Position numbers and translations under genes: made by a program. The notes under the pieces were generated by a model. That model was not told the origin of the DNA. It searched no databases and saw only the letters and a list, made by a program, of their open reading frames with translations. 64,000 nucleotides of DNA. Origin: Serratia nematodiphila DZ0503SBS1. Lineage in GTDB: Bacteria > Pseudomonadota > Gammaproteobacteria > Enterobacterales > Enterobacteriaceae. The stretch spans positions 2,418,001-2,482,000 of the forward strand of contig NZ_JPUX01000001.1 of the NCBI RefSeq assembly GCF_000738675.1, written 5' to 3'. This document shows positions 53,881-64,000 of the stretch, in pieces (position 1 is the stretch's first letter; each line of letters starts with the position of its first letter).

Positions 53881-55203
53881 TTAGAAGCGATAGTTGAAGT
53901 TGGCGCCGTACAGCCAGGCCTTGCCTTCGGAGGTGAAGGTGTAAGGACCTTCGTTGATGGTGACTTTCTGGCCGTGCATGTAAGACACGCCGACGTCGAC
54001 CGAGGCGTCTTTGTTGAACGCATAGGTGGTACCGGCACTCAGCCAGAAACGGTCCTGATCCGGAATGGAGATCGAACGGTTTTGGGCGGGCACCGGGCTG
54101 TCATCGAAGGCGATACCGGTACGGAAGGTCCAGTTGTCGTCGTAGAAGTAGGTGGTGCCCAGCGCGATGCGGTAAGCGTCTTTGAAGCCTTCATGCTTCT
54201 GGAACAGGGTCTGGCCGTTGTTGCCGGTGGCTTTCAGCTCCTGGAACTGGCTCCAGCTGGTGTAGGCCAGGCTGTAGTGGATAGCCCACTGCGGCGCCAC
54301 TTTGTTGTAGCCGGACAGTTCCCACATTTCCGGCAGGTGCAGGCTCAGAGAACCCGGAATGGTGGTGCCGTTGGTGCCCCACGGCAGACCTTTAGAGGCC
54401 AGCAACGGGTTGAAGGCTGAAGGCAGGCTGCTTTTGTAATCGCCGTCAAAGTCGATTTTCACTTCTGAGCGATAGGTGAAGCCGTAACGGTTGTTTTCAT
54501 CCACTTCGTACAGAATACCGGCGTTCCAGCCGAAGCCCCATTCGTCGCCTTTCAGGTGCGAAATCTGGGTATCTGCCGGGATCTGCGAAACCGGGCCGGC
54601 CAACTGTGGCGGTAACTGGCCCGATCCGGCGATCAGTTTTGGCAGATCGCCGGCATAGCGCTCGAGTTTGGCCTTGGCATAAACGGCGTCAAAGCCCAGA
54701 CCGAAGCTGAAGTTCTTGTTCAGGCGATAAGCGCCGCTCAGGTTAAGGTTCAAGGTTTCCAGGTCGGTTTTGCCGCCCATGGAACCCGCCGCGTAACCGT
54801 CGTTGTATTCGGTCGCCAAACCGAAGTTGCTGGTGACCGAGCCGCCTACGGCGAATTGATCGTTAATCGGGTGAACATAATGCAGGTTCGGCACCCAGGC
54901 GGTCGGCGCGATGTTTTTCGCATCCAGGCTGGCGCCGGAAGGGGACTGGCCACTGATATCGACGTCCGGATCGATGAAGACTGCGCCGAAAGAAAGCTCC
55001 GGACGGGTATACATCATCAGCAACGCCGGGTTGCGGCTTGCGGAAGCCGCCGTATCCGCCATGGCGCCTTCGCCAGAATACGAACGTCCTAAACCAGCTG
55101 ATGAGAACTCATTCAGCTGGAATCCTGCGGCAGACACGTTTGAAGAAATAATTGCCACTGCAGCTGCGAGAGCTGATTTAGTCAATAGGTTTTTCTGGCT
55201 CAT
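53881..55203 (-). CDS. fadL: Long-chain fatty acid outer-membrane transporter FadL
   Basis: A 440-residue outer-membrane beta-barrel that takes up long-chain fatty acids. The signal peptide ends [10 protein letters not shown], the N-terminal hatch is [27 protein letters not shown], and the last residues are [27 protein letters not shown] strands match E. coli FadL. I take the ATG at 55203 ([11 protein letters not shown]), with GAGG upstream. Two FadR-like operators lie about 90-130 bp before the start. Confidence 0.96.
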   Translation of the reverse strand: MSQKNLLTKSALAAAVAIISSNVSAAGFQLNEFSSAGLGRSYSGEGAMADTAASASRNPALLMMYTRPELSFGAVFIDPDVDISGQSPSGASLDAKNIAPTAWVPNLHYVHPINDQFAVGGSVTSNFGLATEYNDGYAAGSMGGKTDLETLNLNLSGAYRLNKNFSFGLGFDAVYAKAKLERYAGDLPKLIAGSGQLPPQLAGPVSQIPADTQISHLKGDEWGFGWNAGILYEVDENNRYGFTYRSEVKIDFDGDYKSSLPSAFNPLLASKGLPWGTNGTTIPGSLSLHLPEMWELSGYNKVAPQWAIHYSLAYTSWSQFQELKATGNNGQTLFQKHEGFKDAYRIALGTTYFYDDNWTFRTGIAFDDSPVPAQNRSISIPDQDRFWLSAGTTYAFNKDASVDVGVSYMHGQKVTINEGPYTFTSEGKAWLYGANFNYRF

Positions 55204-55291
55204 GACCAAAACCTCATTATGTGTTTATTATTTAAACTATTGTTACACGAAGTAACAAGGAGCGCGGGATTGTAGGGTCCGTTATCGTTCA

Positions 55292-55308
55292 GACAAATCA
55301 GACCAGTG
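55292..55308. promoter_or_regulatory. FadR operator (distal half of pair) at fadL
   Basis: On the minus strand CACTGGTCTGATTTGTC fits the FadR consensus ANCTGGTCNGACCNGTT in its left half (CTGGTC). E. coli fadL likewise has two FadR sites. Confidence 0.5.
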
Positions 55309-55316
55309 GCTGAAGT

Positions 55317-55333
55317 ATAGGTCTGACCTGTGA
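55317..55333. promoter_or_regulatory. FadR operator at fadL
   Basis: ATAGGTCTGACCTGTGA contains the FadR core GGTCTGACC with flanking TGT. It is the stronger of the two sites near fadL. Confidence 0.65.
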
Positions 55334-55608
55334 AAATGTTGCAAGTTTGTTTTTGAAATATTTCCAACCTGATATCAAAAAAGAGATCTGCTTAACAAAA
55401 AGCCAGCGGTAAATAACAAAATTCTTACCATTCCTTAGCAGTCGCTCATTTTTATTTGTGATTTCCATCACTTAAAACACCCAGTAAAAGTAAGTGCTAG
55501 TGATTGCCAGCGCGGAAGCGTAAAATACCTGCAGAATTTTGTGGCTTTGTGCCGGTGAGTGAAACGGCAATTTGGGCTGATAACCGAGGCCCTTGAGGAG
55601 AACCAATC

Positions 55609-55905
55609 ATGTCAGATGCAATTAATAAATGCAGCGCCCAGGAAACCGCCGCGTGTTGCTGCGTGGATGTCGGCACCGTGATGGATAACACCGATTGCAC
55701 CGCATCCTACAGCCAGGTGTTCAGTAATCAACACGATGCGGAGGCGATGTTGGCGGCCCTGAGCGAAAAGGCGCGCGCGGTCGAATCCGACCCTTGTGAC
55801 ATCAGCAGTAGCATTAAACCGGTTGACGGCGGCGTGCAATTGGAGGCCGATTTCACCTTCGCCTGCCAGGCGGAAACTCTGATCTTCCAGCTCGGCCTGC
55901 GTTAA
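55609..55905 (+). CDS. yfcZ: YfcZ/YiiS family protein
   Basis: 98 residues (E. coli YfcZ 94). A Cys-rich N-terminus ([21 protein letters not shown]) and C-terminal [18 protein letters not shown] match YfcZ (DUF406). Function is unknown. Its conserved position between fadL and fadI suggests a link to fatty acid use, which is an inference. Cysteines could bind metal. Confidence 0.93.
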   Translation: MSDAINKCSAQETAACCCVDVGTVMDNTDCTASYSQVFSNQHDAEAMLAALSEKARAVESDPCDISSSIKPVDGGVQLEADFTFACQAETLIFQLGLR

Positions 55906-55917
55906 TCCCGGCTTTAC

Positions 55918-55945
55918 CCCCGGCGCCGCCTGTTATGCGCCGGGG
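55918..55945 (+). terminator. Terminator of yfcZ
   Basis: 9-bp stem CCCCGGCGC/GCGCCGGGG with a 10-nt loop and a T/C-rich tail, 12 bp after the stop. Confidence 0.6.
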
Positions 55946-56044
55946 ATTTCCTTTCCCGTACCCCTCCCGATAGAAAGTGCGCCTGCTCGCAGTTTTGATC
56001 TCTGCCGGTTTGCCAAATGTAACCGTTTGGTTAACAATGACCTC

Positions 56045-56061
56045 ATCAGGTCAGACCTCTT
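56045..56061. promoter_or_regulatory. FadR operator upstream of fadIJ
   Basis: ATCAGGTCAGACCTCTT has the FadR core GGTCAGACC and agrees with most consensus positions. It ends 40 bp before the fadI start, overlapping the likely promoter. Confidence 0.7.
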
Positions 56062-56101
56062 TCTGCCCATTGCGCTGACGTTATTTTCTTCAGGAGCATT
56101 T

Positions 56102-57412
56102 ATGAGTAAGGCACTGCCGTTGGTGACCCGTCATGGTGACCGCATTGCGATTGTGAATGGACTGCGTACCCCCTTTGCCAAACAGGCGACCGCCTATCAC
56201 GGCATTCCGGCGGTGGATTTAGGGAAAACGGCGGTGAGCGAGCTGTTGGCGCGCAGCGGTATCGATCCGCAGCTTATCGAGCAGCTGGTGTTCGGCCAGG
56301 TGGTGCAAATGCCCGAGGCGCCGAACATCGCGCGTGAAATCGTGCTGGGCACCGGCATGAGCGTCCATACCGACGCCTACAGCGTGTCGCGCGCCTGCGC
56401 CACCAGCTTCCAGGCGATCGCCAACGTGGCGGAGAGCATCATGGCCGGCAGCATCAGCGTCGGCATCGCCGGCGGGGCGGACTCTTCTTCCGTCTTGCCG
56501 ATCGGCGTCAGCAAGGCGCTGGCGCGCACGTTGGTGGACGTCAACAAGGCGCGCACGTTGTCGCAGCGCCTCAAATTGTTCAGCCGGCTGAAATTCCGCG
56601 ATCTGATGCCGGTGCCGCCGGCGGTGGCGGAGTATTCCACCGGCCTGCGCATGGGCGATACCGCCGAACAGATGGCGAAAAGCCACGGCATCACCCGTGA
56701 AGCGCAAGATGCGCTGGCGCACCGTTCTCACGAGCTGGCGGCCAAGGCCTGGCGGGAGGGGTGGCTGCGCGATGAGGTGATGACCGCCTACGTGCCGCCA
56801 TACCGCGCGCAGCTTTCCGAAGACAACAACATCCGTAAAGACTCCAGCCTGGCGTCCTACGCCAAGCTGAAACCGGCGTTCGATCGCAAGCATGGCAGCG
56901 TCACCGCGGCCAACAGCACGCCGTTGACCGACGGCGCGGCGGCGGTACTGATGATGAGCGAATCGCGCGCCAAAGAGCTGGGCCTGCAGCCGCTCGGCTA
57001 TCTGCGCAGTTTCGCTTTCGCCGCCATCGACGTGTGGGAAGACATGCTGCTGGGGCCTTCCTACGCCACGCCGCTGGCGCTGGATCGCGCCGGCATCGGT
57101 CTGGCCGATCTGACGCTCATCGATATGCATGAAGCTTTCGCCGCGCAAACGCTGGCTAACCTGAAGATGTTCGCCAGCGAAGCGTTCGCCCGCGAGAAGC
57201 TTGGCCGCAGCCAGGCGATCGGCGAGGTGGACATGGACAAATTCAACGTCCTGGGCGGTTCCATCGCCTATGGCCACCCGTTCGCCGCCACCGGCGCGCG
57301 CATGATCACCCAGACGCTGCGTGAGCTGAAACGCCGCGGCGGCGGGCTGGGCCTGACCACCGCCTGCGCCGCCGGCGGGTTAGGGGCCGCGATGATCGTG
57401 GAGGTGGAATAA
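56102..57412 (+). CDS. fadI: 3-ketoacyl-CoA thiolase FadI
   Basis: Thiolysis step of beta-oxidation, beta subunit of the anaerobic FadIJ complex. It has 436 residues, as in E. coli. The nucleophile is Cys99 (SRACATSFQ), with the His of HPFAATGAR and the C-terminal Cys in [13 protein letters not shown]. The frame extends to 56027, but the family start is 56102 after CAGGAGC. A FadR site lies upstream. It overlaps fadJ by 1 bp. Confidence 0.96.
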   Translation: MSKALPLVTRHGDRIAIVNGLRTPFAKQATAYHGIPAVDLGKTAVSELLARSGIDPQLIEQLVFGQVVQMPEAPNIAREIVLGTGMSVHTDAYSVSRACATSFQAIANVAESIMAGSISVGIAGGADSSSVLPIGVSKALARTLVDVNKARTLSQRLKLFSRLKFRDLMPVPPAVAEYSTGLRMGDTAEQMAKSHGITREAQDALAHRSHELAAKAWREGWLRDEVMTAYVPPYRAQLSEDNNIRKDSSLASYAKLKPAFDRKHGSVTAANSTPLTDGAAAVLMMSESRAKELGLQPLGYLRSFAFAAIDVWEDMLLGPSYATPLALDRAGIGLADLTLIDMHEAFAAQTLANLKMFASEAFAREKLGRSQAIGEVDMDKFNVLGGSIAYGHPFAATGARMITQTLRELKRRGGGLGLTTACAAGGLGAAMIVEVE

Positions 57413-59577
57413 TGAGTTTCGAAAACGCATTGCATGAACAGCGCGCCAAACCGTCGGCCTTTCAACTGACGATCCGCCCCGACAACATCGGGGTGATCAC
57501 CATCGACGTGCCGGGCGACAAGGTCAATACGCTCAAGGCCGAGTTCGTCGAACAGGTGAACGACGTGCTGATCCGGGCGCAGCAGCACACTGCACTGGAA
57601 GGGCTGGTGATCGTTTCCGGCAAGCCGGACTCGTTTATCGCCGGCGCCGACATCACCATGATCGCCGCCTGCACCAGCGCCAAAGAGGCGGAAACGCTGG
57701 CCAAGAAAGGGCAGAGCACGCTGGCGCAGATCGCCGCTTTCCCGGTGCCGGTGGTAGCGGCCATCCACGGCGCCTGCCTGGGCGGCGGGCTGGAATTGGC
57801 GCTGGCCTGCCACGGCCGCGTCTGTTCGCTGGATGACAAAACCGCGCTCGGTCTGCCGGAAGTGCAGCTGGGCCTGCTGCCGGGCTCTGGCGGCACTCAG
57901 CGCCTGCCGCGCCTGATAGGCGCCGCCAAGGCGCTGGACATGATCCTGACCGGCAAGCACATTCGCGCCCGCCAGGCGCTGCGCATGGGGCTGGTGGACG
58001 ACGCCGTGCCGCAATCGATCCTGTTGCAGACCGCCATCGAGCGGGTGAAACAGGGCTGGAAACATCAGCGCGAGCTGCCGTGGCAGGATCGCCTGCTCAA
58101 TGGCCCGTTGGGCAGAAATCTGCTGTTCAGCATCGTGCGCAAGAAAACGTTGGCGAAAACCCACGGCAACTACCCGGCGGCGGAGCGCATTATTCAGGTG
58201 GTGCGCACCGGGCTGGATCACGGCAGCGCCAGCGGCTATGAGGCCGAAGCGCGCGCCTTTGGCGAGCTGGCGATGACGCCGCAGTCGGCGGCGTTGCGCA
58301 GCTTGTTCTTCGCCTCCACCGCGCTGAAAAAAGAGCGGGGCGGCAATGCTCAGCCGCATGCCCTGCATCGCGTCGGCATTCTCGGCGGCGGCCTGATGGG
58401 CGGCGGCATCGCCTGTGTCACCGCCACGCGCGGCGGTTTGCCGGTGCGCATCAAAGACATCAATGAAACCGGCATCAATCACGCGCTGAAATACAGCTGG
58501 GACGTGCTCGGCAAACGGGTACGCAGCAAGCGCATGCGCCCGGCGGAGCGGCAAAAGCAGATGATGCTGATCTCCGGCTCTACCGATTACACCGGCTTTG
58601 AGCAGGTGGATATCGTGGTCGAGGCGGTGTTTGAGGATCTGGCGCTGAAACAGCAGATGGTGGCCGAGGTCGAAGCGAACTGCGCGCCGCATACCGTGTT
58701 CGCCTCCAACACCTCTTCGCTGCCTATCGGCCACATCGCTGAACAGGCCCAGCGGCCGCAGCAGGTGATTGGCCTGCACTACTTCAGCCCGGTGGATAAA
58801 ATGCCGCTGGTGGAAGTGATCCCGCACGCCGGCACCAGCGAAGAGACCATCGCCACCACCGTGGCGCTGGCGCACAAGCAGGGCAAGACCGCCATCGTGG
58901 TGGGCGACAGCGCCGGTTTTTATGTCAACCGCATCCTGGCGCCGTACATCAACGAAGCGGCGCGCTGTCTGCTGGAAGGCGAGCCCATTGAGTCGCTGGA
59001 CAAGGCGCTGGTGGACTTCGGTTTCCCGGTCGGCCCGATTACCCTGCTGGATGAAGTGGGCATCGACGTCGGCACCAAAATCATTCCGGTGCTGGTCGAG
59101 GCGCTGGGGCCGCGTTTCGCCGCGCCGGCCGCGTTCGATGCGGTGCTGAAGGACGGGCGTAAAGGGCGCAAGAACGGCCGCGGCTTCTATCTCTACCCGA
59201 GCGAAGGGCAGCAGCGGCAGCGGCGTAAACGTGCGGATACCTCATTGTATACGTTGCTCGGCGTCACGCCGAAGGCGCACATGCTGCCGGCGACCGTCGC
59301 CCAGCGCTGCGTGATGATGATGCTGAACGAAGCGGCTCGCTGCCTGGATGAAGGCGTGATCCGCAGCGCGCGCGACGGCGATATCGGTGCGGTGTTCGGC
59401 ATCGGTTTCCCGCCGTTCCTCGGCGGCCCGTTCCGCTATATGGACGAGCTCGGCGCCGAGAAAGTGGTGAAGACGCTGGACTACCTGCGCCAGCAGCACG
59501 GCGAGCACTTCGCGCCGTGCGAGCGCTTGCAGCGCATGGCGCAGCAGGGCGAGCGCTTTTACCCGCTGGGGAGCTGA
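57412..59577 (+). CDS. fadJ: Fatty acid oxidation complex alpha subunit FadJ
   Basis: A 721-residue bifunctional enzyme (E. coli 714). The N-terminal enoyl-CoA hydratase/isomerase (about 1-190) has [27 protein letters not shown] and [20 protein letters not shown]. The 3-hydroxyacyl-CoA dehydrogenase part (about 310-720) has the NAD loop [13 protein letters not shown] and [18 protein letters not shown] with its catalytic His. It forms a complex with FadI. The start is on the last base of fadI. Confidence 0.96.
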   Translation: MSFENALHEQRAKPSAFQLTIRPDNIGVITIDVPGDKVNTLKAEFVEQVNDVLIRAQQHTALEGLVIVSGKPDSFIAGADITMIAACTSAKEAETLAKKGQSTLAQIAAFPVPVVAAIHGACLGGGLELALACHGRVCSLDDKTALGLPEVQLGLLPGSGGTQRLPRLIGAAKALDMILTGKHIRARQALRMGLVDDAVPQSILLQTAIERVKQGWKHQRELPWQDRLLNGPLGRNLLFSIVRKKTLAKTHGNYPAAERIIQVVRTGLDHGSASGYEAEARAFGELAMTPQSAALRSLFFASTALKKERGGNAQPHALHRVGILGGGLMGGGIACVTATRGGLPVRIKDINETGINHALKYSWDVLGKRVRSKRMRPAERQKQMMLISGSTDYTGFEQVDIVVEAVFEDLALKQQMVAEVEANCAPHTVFASNTSSLPIGHIAEQAQRPQQVIGLHYFSPVDKMPLVEVIPHAGTSEETIATTVALAHKQGKTAIVVGDSAGFYVNRILAPYINEAARCLLEGEPIESLDKALVDFGFPVGPITLLDEVGIDVGTKIIPVLVEALGPRFAAPAAFDAVLKDGRKGRKNGRGFYLYPSEGQQRQRRKRADTSLYTLLGVTPKAHMLPATVAQRCVMMMLNEAARCLDEGVIRSARDGDIGAVFGIGFPPFLGGPFRYMDELGAEKVVKTLDYLRQQHGEHFAPCERLQRMAQQGERFYPLGS

Positions 59578-59965
59578 ACGCAGGGCGGCCCGATTTGCAC
59601 TATAGTTGCAACAGGGCCGCGTTGTGATCGCCATCACTCCTTGCAACAGCGTCAGCCGGTGAGGCTGTACAGCGAGGCTGAGGCAGCGGTAAGTTAGCTT
59701 GACCGCCATCAATAAATTTCATGGCGGCAAGGTTAAAATTTAACCCGTTGAATTGATTGTTCTGTGAGCAATCGAGGTTTGCCCGGGGAGGGTTGCTGTA
59801 AAAAACAGCGTTTTCTTTAGGCAAACTTTCAGGCAAAATGCCCGGCCGCCATAAAGAGACGGCGCGTTATCGTTTTAAAGCTTTGGCTTTGGGTTGGAAA
59901 ACTCGGCGGTACAGCACGCACGGCGTTTCTGTATAGCGTTACTTTGTCAACAACAGCGGTGCAAT
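59578..59965. other. 388-bp fadJ-sixA intergenic region with a hairpin
   Basis: No gene supported. A 7-bp perfect stem CCGCCAT/ATGGCGG (59703-59709, 59721-59727) with an 11-nt loop and no T-run is the only clear structure. The long spacer before sixA must carry its promoter, and I could not pick out hexamers with confidence. Confidence 0.4.
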
Positions 59966-60448
59966 ATGCAAGTTTTGATTATGCGTCACGGAGAGGCGGC
60001 GCTCGAGGCAGCCAGCGATGCGGTAAGGCCCCTTACCCTGTGCGGCCGCGACGAGTCCCGTCAGATGGCGGCCTGGTTGAACACCAAGTCTGTGGATATT
60101 GAACGCGTGCTGGTCAGCCCCTATCTGCGGGCCGAACAGACGCTGGCGACGGTGCGTGAAGCCTTGACGCTGCCGGAGGGCGAAGAAGTGTTGCCCGAGC
60201 TGACGCCGGGCGGCAACGCCGAACAGGTCGGCAGCTATCTGCAGGCGCTGGCGATGCAAGGGGTGAGCTCGGTGCTGATCGTGTCGCACCTGCCGCTGGT
60301 GGGGTATCTGGTGGCCGAACTGTGCCCGGGCGAGTGCCCGCCGATGTTCGCGACCTCGGCGATTGCCAACGTCGATCTGCCGGCGGACGGCAGCTACGGC
60401 AAGTTTGAATGGCAGGTCAGCCCATCGCAGGTGATGGCCAAAGTGTGA
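59966..60448 (+). CDS. sixA: Phosphohistidine phosphatase SixA
   Basis: 160 residues (E. coli 161). The RHG motif is at residues 7-9 (LIMRHGEAAL) with catalytic His8, then SPYLRAEQT, ELTPGG and SHLPLVGYLVAELCPGE. It removes phosphate from the ArcB HPt domain and from NPr of the nitrogen PTS. Begins at the ATG at 59966. Confidence 0.96.
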   Translation: MQVLIMRHGEAALEAASDAVRPLTLCGRDESRQMAAWLNTKSVDIERVLVSPYLRAEQTLATVREALTLPEGEEVLPELTPGGNAEQVGSYLQALAMQGVSSVLIVSHLPLVGYLVAELCPGECPPMFATSAIANVDLPADGSYGKFEWQVSPSQVMAKV

Positions 60449-60471
60449 ACCGCGGATGCGGTGCGGAATAA

Positions 60472-60502
60472 ACTCAGGGCGATGTCTGACATCGCCCTGA
60501 GT
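60472..60502. terminator. Bidirectional hairpin between sixA and smrB
   Basis: Nearly perfect palindrome with 13-15 bp arms (ACTCAGGGCGATGTC/GACATCGCCCTGAGT) between convergent genes. No long T-run. Confidence 0.65.
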
Positions 60503-60516
60503 CGTTTCTGTGGGGG

Positions 60517-61047
60517 CTACTCGGCCAGCTCCACCAACAGCAGGATGGCGGCGTTGCCACCCCATTCCTTCGGCGCCTGGTGGAACGCCAGCACGTCGGG
60601 GTGCTGCGCCAGCCACAGCGGCGTTTGCTGTTTGAGGATGTGTTTGCCGTGCCCATGCATCACGCAGGCGCAGTGCACGTGCTCGCGTTTGCAGGCGGCG
60701 ATCAGCGCCCCCAGCTCCTGCTTGGCCTGCAGCTGGGTCAGGCCGTGCAAATCAAGAAACAGCTCCGGCGAGTAATCGCCGCGCCGCAGCTTCTTCAGCT
60801 CATACGGGCTGCTGCCGGGGCGCACGTAGCGCGTCGGGCCTTCCTCTTCCAGCTGCGGCTGGTATTCATCTGAAAAATAATAGCTGGCATCGACCTGCTC
60901 CTGCAGCAGCCTCTGCGGCGCAATCTGTTTGACCTTGGGCTTCGGCGGGCGGTGGACGATGGTGTCCTGGCGCAGCTTTTTCGCGCCCGCCACCGACTCT
61001 CTGAAGAGCTGTTGTTCGTCTTTGCTCAGAGGGGGCTTGTTCTTCAT
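60517..61047 (-). CDS. smrB: Ribosome rescue endonuclease SmrB
   Basis: 176 residues (E. coli 183). The C-terminal Smr domain has [18 protein letters not shown] and [22 protein letters not shown]. In E. coli SmrB cleaves mRNA at collided ribosomes. The N-terminal part (QDTIVHRP...YYFSDEYQP) is also conserved. The C-terminal tail is shorter than in E. coli. It is divergent from prmB. Confidence 0.95.
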   Translation of the reverse strand: MKNKPPLSKDEQQLFRESVAGAKKLRQDTIVHRPPKPKVKQIAPQRLLQEQVDASYYFSDEYQPQLEEEGPTRYVRPGSSPYELKKLRRGDYSPELFLDLHGLTQLQAKQELGALIAACKREHVHCACVMHGHGKHILKQQTPLWLAQHPDVLAFHQAPKEWGGNAAILLLVELAE

Positions 61048-61217
61048 GCTTCATTCACCGGAAATCGTTTATTTCGCTAGTTTACCTTGTGAATGAGCGC
61101 TGTCGACGCAAAACTCGGGCCAGAGTGAAAAGCGCGAGGGGCAAGCGTGATTTGTCGCGGGCTTCATGGCAAACTATGCGGCTAAATCATGAAACACAGC
61201 GCCTGCCGGAGGGCAAA

Positions 61218-62150
61218 TTGGACAAAATTTTCGTCGACGAAGCAGTGAACGAACTGCACACCATTCAAGATATGCTGCGCTGGACGGTAAGCCGCTTCAA
61301 CGCCGCCAATATCTATTATGGTCACGGAACCGATAATCCGTGGGACGAAGCGGTGCAATTGGTGCTGCCAAGCCTGTTCCTGCCGTTGGACATTCCGGAG
61401 GACATGCACACCGCCCGTCTGACTTCCAGCGAGCGCCATCGCATCGTTGAGCGCGTGATCCGCCGCGTCAACGAACGCATCCCGGTCGCCTATCTGACCA
61501 ACAAGGCCTGGTTCTGCGGCATGGAATTTTACGTCGACGAGCGCGTGCTGGTGCCGCGTTCACCGATCGGCGAGCTGATCAACGATCGTTTCAGCGCGCT
61601 GATCCCGCACCCGCCGCGCCATATCCTCGACATGTGCACCGGCAGCGGCTGCATCGCCATCGCCTGCGGCTACGCTTTCCCGGAAGCGGAAGTGGACGCG
61701 GTGGACATCTCCAGCGACGTGCTGGCGGTAACCGAGCGCAATATTCAGGCGCACGGCGTCGAACATCAGGTGATCCCGATCCGTTCCGATCTGTTCCGCG
61801 ACGTTCCCGCGATCCAGTACGATCTGATCGTCACCAACCCGCCGTACGTCGATGCGGAAGACATGTCGGATCTGCCGCAGGAGTTCCGCTTCGAGCCGGA
61901 ACTGGGCCTGGCGGCGGGCAGCGATGGCCTGAAGCTGGTGCGCCGCATTCTGGCCTGCGCGCCGGACTACCTGACCGACGACGGCGTGCTGATTTGTGAA
62001 GTGGGCAACAGCATGGTACATCTGATGGAACAATATCCGGACATCCCGTTCACCTGGCTGGAATTCGAAAACGGCGGCGACGGCGTGTTCATGCTGACCA
62101 AGCAGCAGCTGGTGGATTGCAAGGAACACTTCAGCCTCTATCGCAGCTAA
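61218..62150 (+). CDS. prmB: 50S ribosomal protein L3 glutamine methyltransferase PrmB
   Basis: A 310-residue SAM-dependent N5-glutamine methyltransferase acting on ribosomal protein L3. The SAM loop is [16 protein letters not shown] and the catalytic NPPY motif is [13 protein letters not shown]. The start is TTG at 61218, because GGAGG lies 5 nt upstream and the length then equals E. coli PrmB; the ATG at 61176 would add 14 residues without similarity. Confidence 0.95.
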   Translation: MDKIFVDEAVNELHTIQDMLRWTVSRFNAANIYYGHGTDNPWDEAVQLVLPSLFLPLDIPEDMHTARLTSSERHRIVERVIRRVNERIPVAYLTNKAWFCGMEFYVDERVLVPRSPIGELINDRFSALIPHPPRHILDMCTGSGCIAIACGYAFPEAEVDAVDISSDVLAVTERNIQAHGVEHQVIPIRSDLFRDVPAIQYDLIVTNPPYVDAEDMSDLPQEFRFEPELGLAAGSDGLKLVRRILACAPDYLTDDGVLICEVGNSMVHLMEQYPDIPFTWLEFENGGDGVFMLTKQQLVDCKEHFSLYRS

Positions 62151-62163
62151 GCCGCATTTCCAA

Positions 62164-62180
62164 GGCCCGCATGGCGGGCC
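62164..62180 (+). terminator. Short hairpin between prmB and aroC
   Basis: Perfect 7-bp stem GGCCCGC/GCGGGCC with an ATG loop, and no T-run. It is more likely an attenuating or mRNA-end hairpin than a strong terminator. Confidence 0.35.
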
Positions 62181-62215
62181 GCATAACGATAAAAGACTAA
62201 CGGTAAGGAGCCGTG

Positions 62216-63301
62216 ATGGCAGGAAACAGTATTGGGCAGATTTTCCGCGTCACCACCTTCGGTGAATCTCACGGGGTGGCGCTGGGTTGTATCGTCGACG
62301 GCGTGCCGCCCGGCATCCCGCTCACCGAAGCCGATTTGCAACACGATCTGGACCGTCGTCGTCCGGGCACCTCGCGTTACACCACCCAGCGCCGTGAACC
62401 GGATCAGGTGCGCATTCTCTCCGGCGTATTTGAAGGCGTGACCACCGGCACCAGCATCGGTCTGATCATTGAAAACACCGATCAGCGCTCGCAAGACTAC
62501 AGCGCCATCAAAGACGTGTTCCGTCCAGGGCATGCCGACTACACCTACGAACAGAAATACGGTCTGCGCGACTATCGCGGCGGCGGCCGCTCTTCGGCGC
62601 GTGAAACCGCCATGCGCGTCGCGGCGGGCGCTATCGCCAAGAAATACCTGCAGCAGAAGTTCGGCGTGCAGGTGCGCGGCTATCTGGCGCAGATCGGCGA
62701 CGTGACCTGCGAGCTGAAAGATTGGGATCAGGTCGAACAGAACCCGTTCTTCTGCCCGGATCCGGACAAGCTGGAAGCGCTGGACGAACTGATGCGCGCG
62801 CTGAAAAAAGAGGGTGACTCCATCGGCGCCAAGGTCAGCGTGATTGCTGAAAACGTGCCGGTTGGCCTGGGTGAGCCGGTGTTTGACCGCCTCGATGCCG
62901 ATCTGGCGCACGCGCTGATGAGCATCAACGCGGTGAAAGGCGTGGAGATCGGCGACGGGTTCGCCGTGGTGACCAAACGCGGCAGCGAAAACCGCGATGA
63001 AATCACCCCGGAAGGCTTCCAGAGCAACCATGCCGGCGGCATTCTCGGCGGCATCAGCAGCGGCCAACCGGTGATCGCGCATCTGGCGCTGAAGCCGACC
63101 TCCAGCATTATGGTGCCGGGGCGCACCATCAATCGCCAGGGCGAAGCGGTGGAAATGGTCACCCGCGGTCGCCACGATCCGTGCGTGGGCATCCGCGCCG
63201 TGCCGATCGCCGAAGCGATGATGGCGATCGTGTTGATGGATCACCTGCTGCGCCAGCGCGCGCAAAACGGTGATGTGGTTTCCGACGTACCGCGCTGGTA
63301 A
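62216..63301 (+). CDS. aroC: Chorismate synthase AroC
   Basis: Last shikimate-pathway step: EPSP to chorismate, using reduced FMN. It has 361 residues, as in E. coli. [53 protein letters not shown] and [17 protein letters not shown] are hallmark motifs. AAGGAG precedes the ATG. mepA starts 6 bp after the stop, as in E. coli. Confidence 0.98.
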   Translation: MAGNSIGQIFRVTTFGESHGVALGCIVDGVPPGIPLTEADLQHDLDRRRPGTSRYTTQRREPDQVRILSGVFEGVTTGTSIGLIIENTDQRSQDYSAIKDVFRPGHADYTYEQKYGLRDYRGGGRSSARETAMRVAAGAIAKKYLQQKFGVQVRGYLAQIGDVTCELKDWDQVEQNPFFCPDPDKLEALDELMRALKKEGDSIGAKVSVIAENVPVGLGEPVFDRLDADLAHALMSINAVKGVEIGDGFAVVTKRGSENRDEITPEGFQSNHAGGILGGISSGQPVIAHLALKPTSSIMVPGRTINRQGEAVEMVTRGRHDPCVGIRAVPIAEAMMAIVLMDHLLRQRAQNGDVVSDVPRW

Positions 63302-63306
63302 TCGCC

Positions 63307-64000
63307 ATGAAAAACTGGATGTTGGGCCTGGTGGCCCTGACGGCCTCCGCCTCCGCCATGGCGCTGACGCCGTGGCAGAAAATCGATCATCCGGTGGCCG
63401 GTGCGCCGCAGGCGGTGGGCGGTTTCGCCAACGGCTGCGTCATCGGCGCGCAGCCGTTGCCGCTGAACTCACCGAACTACCAGGTGATGCGTACCGACCA
63501 GCGCCGCTATTTCGGCCATCCGGATCTGCTGGCGTTCATTCAGCGCCTCAGCAGTCAGGCGAGTCAGAAAGCGCTGGGCACGGTGCTGATCGGCGACATG
63601 GCGATGCCGGCCGGCGGGCGCTTCAGCAGCGGCCACGCCAGCCACCAGTCGGGGCTCGACGTCGACATTTGGCTGCAGCTGCCGCGCCAGCGCTGGAGCG
63701 CGCAGCAATTGCTGAAACCGCAGCCGATCGACCTGGTGTCGGGCGACGGCAAGCAGGTGGTGGCGCGCCAATGGCAACCGCAAATTGAGTCGCTGATCAA
63801 GCTGGCGGCGCAGGATGCGGAGGTGACGCGTATCTTCGTCAACCCGGCGATCAAGCAGCGTCTGTGTCTGGACGCCGGCGCCGATCGCGCCTGGTTGCAC
63901 AAGGTGCGGCCGTGGTTCGGTCACCGTGCGCACATGCACGTGCGCCTGCGTTGCCCGGCCGGCAGCCTGGAGTGCCAGGAGCAGGATACGCCGCCGCCGG
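63307..64000 (+). CDS. mepA: Murein endopeptidase MepA (5' part; runs off the right edge)
   Basis: Visible for 231 codons, open to the window edge. A signal peptide ([19 protein letters not shown]) is followed by [37 protein letters not shown] with the Zn-binding His and Asp residues, and [15 protein letters not shown] with the HMHVR motif. MepA cleaves D-Ala-mDAP crosslinks in peptidoglycan. It is probably transcribed with aroC. Confidence 0.95.
   Translation, partial: MKNWMLGLVALTASASAMALTPWQKIDHPVAGAPQAVGGFANGCVIGAQPLPLNSPNYQVMRTDQRRYFGHPDLLAFIQRLSSQASQKALGTVLIGDMAMPAGGRFSSGHASHQSGLDVDIWLQLPRQRWSAQQLLKPQPIDLVSGDGKQVVARQWQPQIESLIKLAAQDAEVTRIFVNPAIKQRLCLDAGADRAWLHKVRPWFGHRAHMHVRLRCPAGSLECQEQDTPPP

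Larger units (their letters stand above)
55204..55608. other. fadL-yfcZ divergent regulatory region
   Basis: 405 bp without a gene. It contains two FadR-like sites (55292-55308, 55317-55333). The segment 55370-55500 is AT-rich and probably holds promoters for both genes. I see nothing else. Confidence 0.5.

Overview
The window is about 58-60% GC chromosomal DNA from a gamma-proteobacterium. It is almost certainly an Enterobacterales member close to Serratia (S. marcescens-like). The basis is protein-level resemblance to E. coli genes throughout, the gene order, and accessory genes such as pgaABCD, ipdC and a PACE pump. I could not run a search, so the genus is an inference.

Most of the window is colinear, in inverted orientation, with the E. 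coli 50-54 min region as I recall it: valUXY-lysV, gltX, alaXW, nupC, mntH, ypeC-like, ipdC, yfeO, glk, ypdB-ypdA, alaC, ypdK, dsdC-like, argW, yfdC, mlaA, fadL, yfcZ, fadI-fadJ, sixA, smrB, prmB, aroC and mepA. Blocks not found at this place in E. coli sit between them: an aldo-keto reductase, a LysR/PACE pair, yhjX, a YbiU-like gene, pgaABCD, mltB with a porin, a stress-like cluster at 38-41.6 kb, an AT-rich AraC/lactonase islet beside argW, and ccmABCDEFGHI.

Layout. 0-4.4 kb: 5' part of fepB with a Fur box, a tRNA(Lys)-derived multi-hairpin repeat, a tRNA operon (3 Val, 1 Lys), gltX, an FNT channel and two tRNA(Ala). 4.5-15.5 kb: nucleoside uptake, Mn uptake, a DUF2502 protein, an AKR, indolepyruvate decarboxylase, a LysR regulator with a PACE efflux pump, amino acid racemase, a ClC-type channel and glucokinase with a Cra site. 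15.6-20 kb: a pyruvate-sensing module in which the YpdA/YpdB two-component system lies beside its probable target yhjX, whose promoter carries an array of YpdB-like boxes. 20-25 kb: a YbiU-like dioxygenase, an acetyltransferase, alaC, cytochrome b561, two tiny membrane proteins (one is ypdK) and an orphan HicB-like protein. 25-32 kb: pgaABCD, which makes and exports the biofilm polymer poly-beta-1,6-GlcNAc. 32-38 kb: mltB, a porin, an exporter and an orphan DsdC-like regulator. 38-44.5 kb: variable material ending at argW. 44.7-64 kb: yfdC, the full cytochrome c maturation operon, mlaA, the FadR-controlled fatty acid genes (fadL, yfcZ, fadIJ), sixA, smrB, prmB, aroC and the 5' part of mepA.

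I saw no CRISPR array, insertion sequence, integrase or prophage. The observations most worth checking are the tRNA-mimicking hairpin cluster behind lysV, the 21-bp-phased YpdB box array at yhjX, three very small membrane-protein genes, and the argW-proximal islet.
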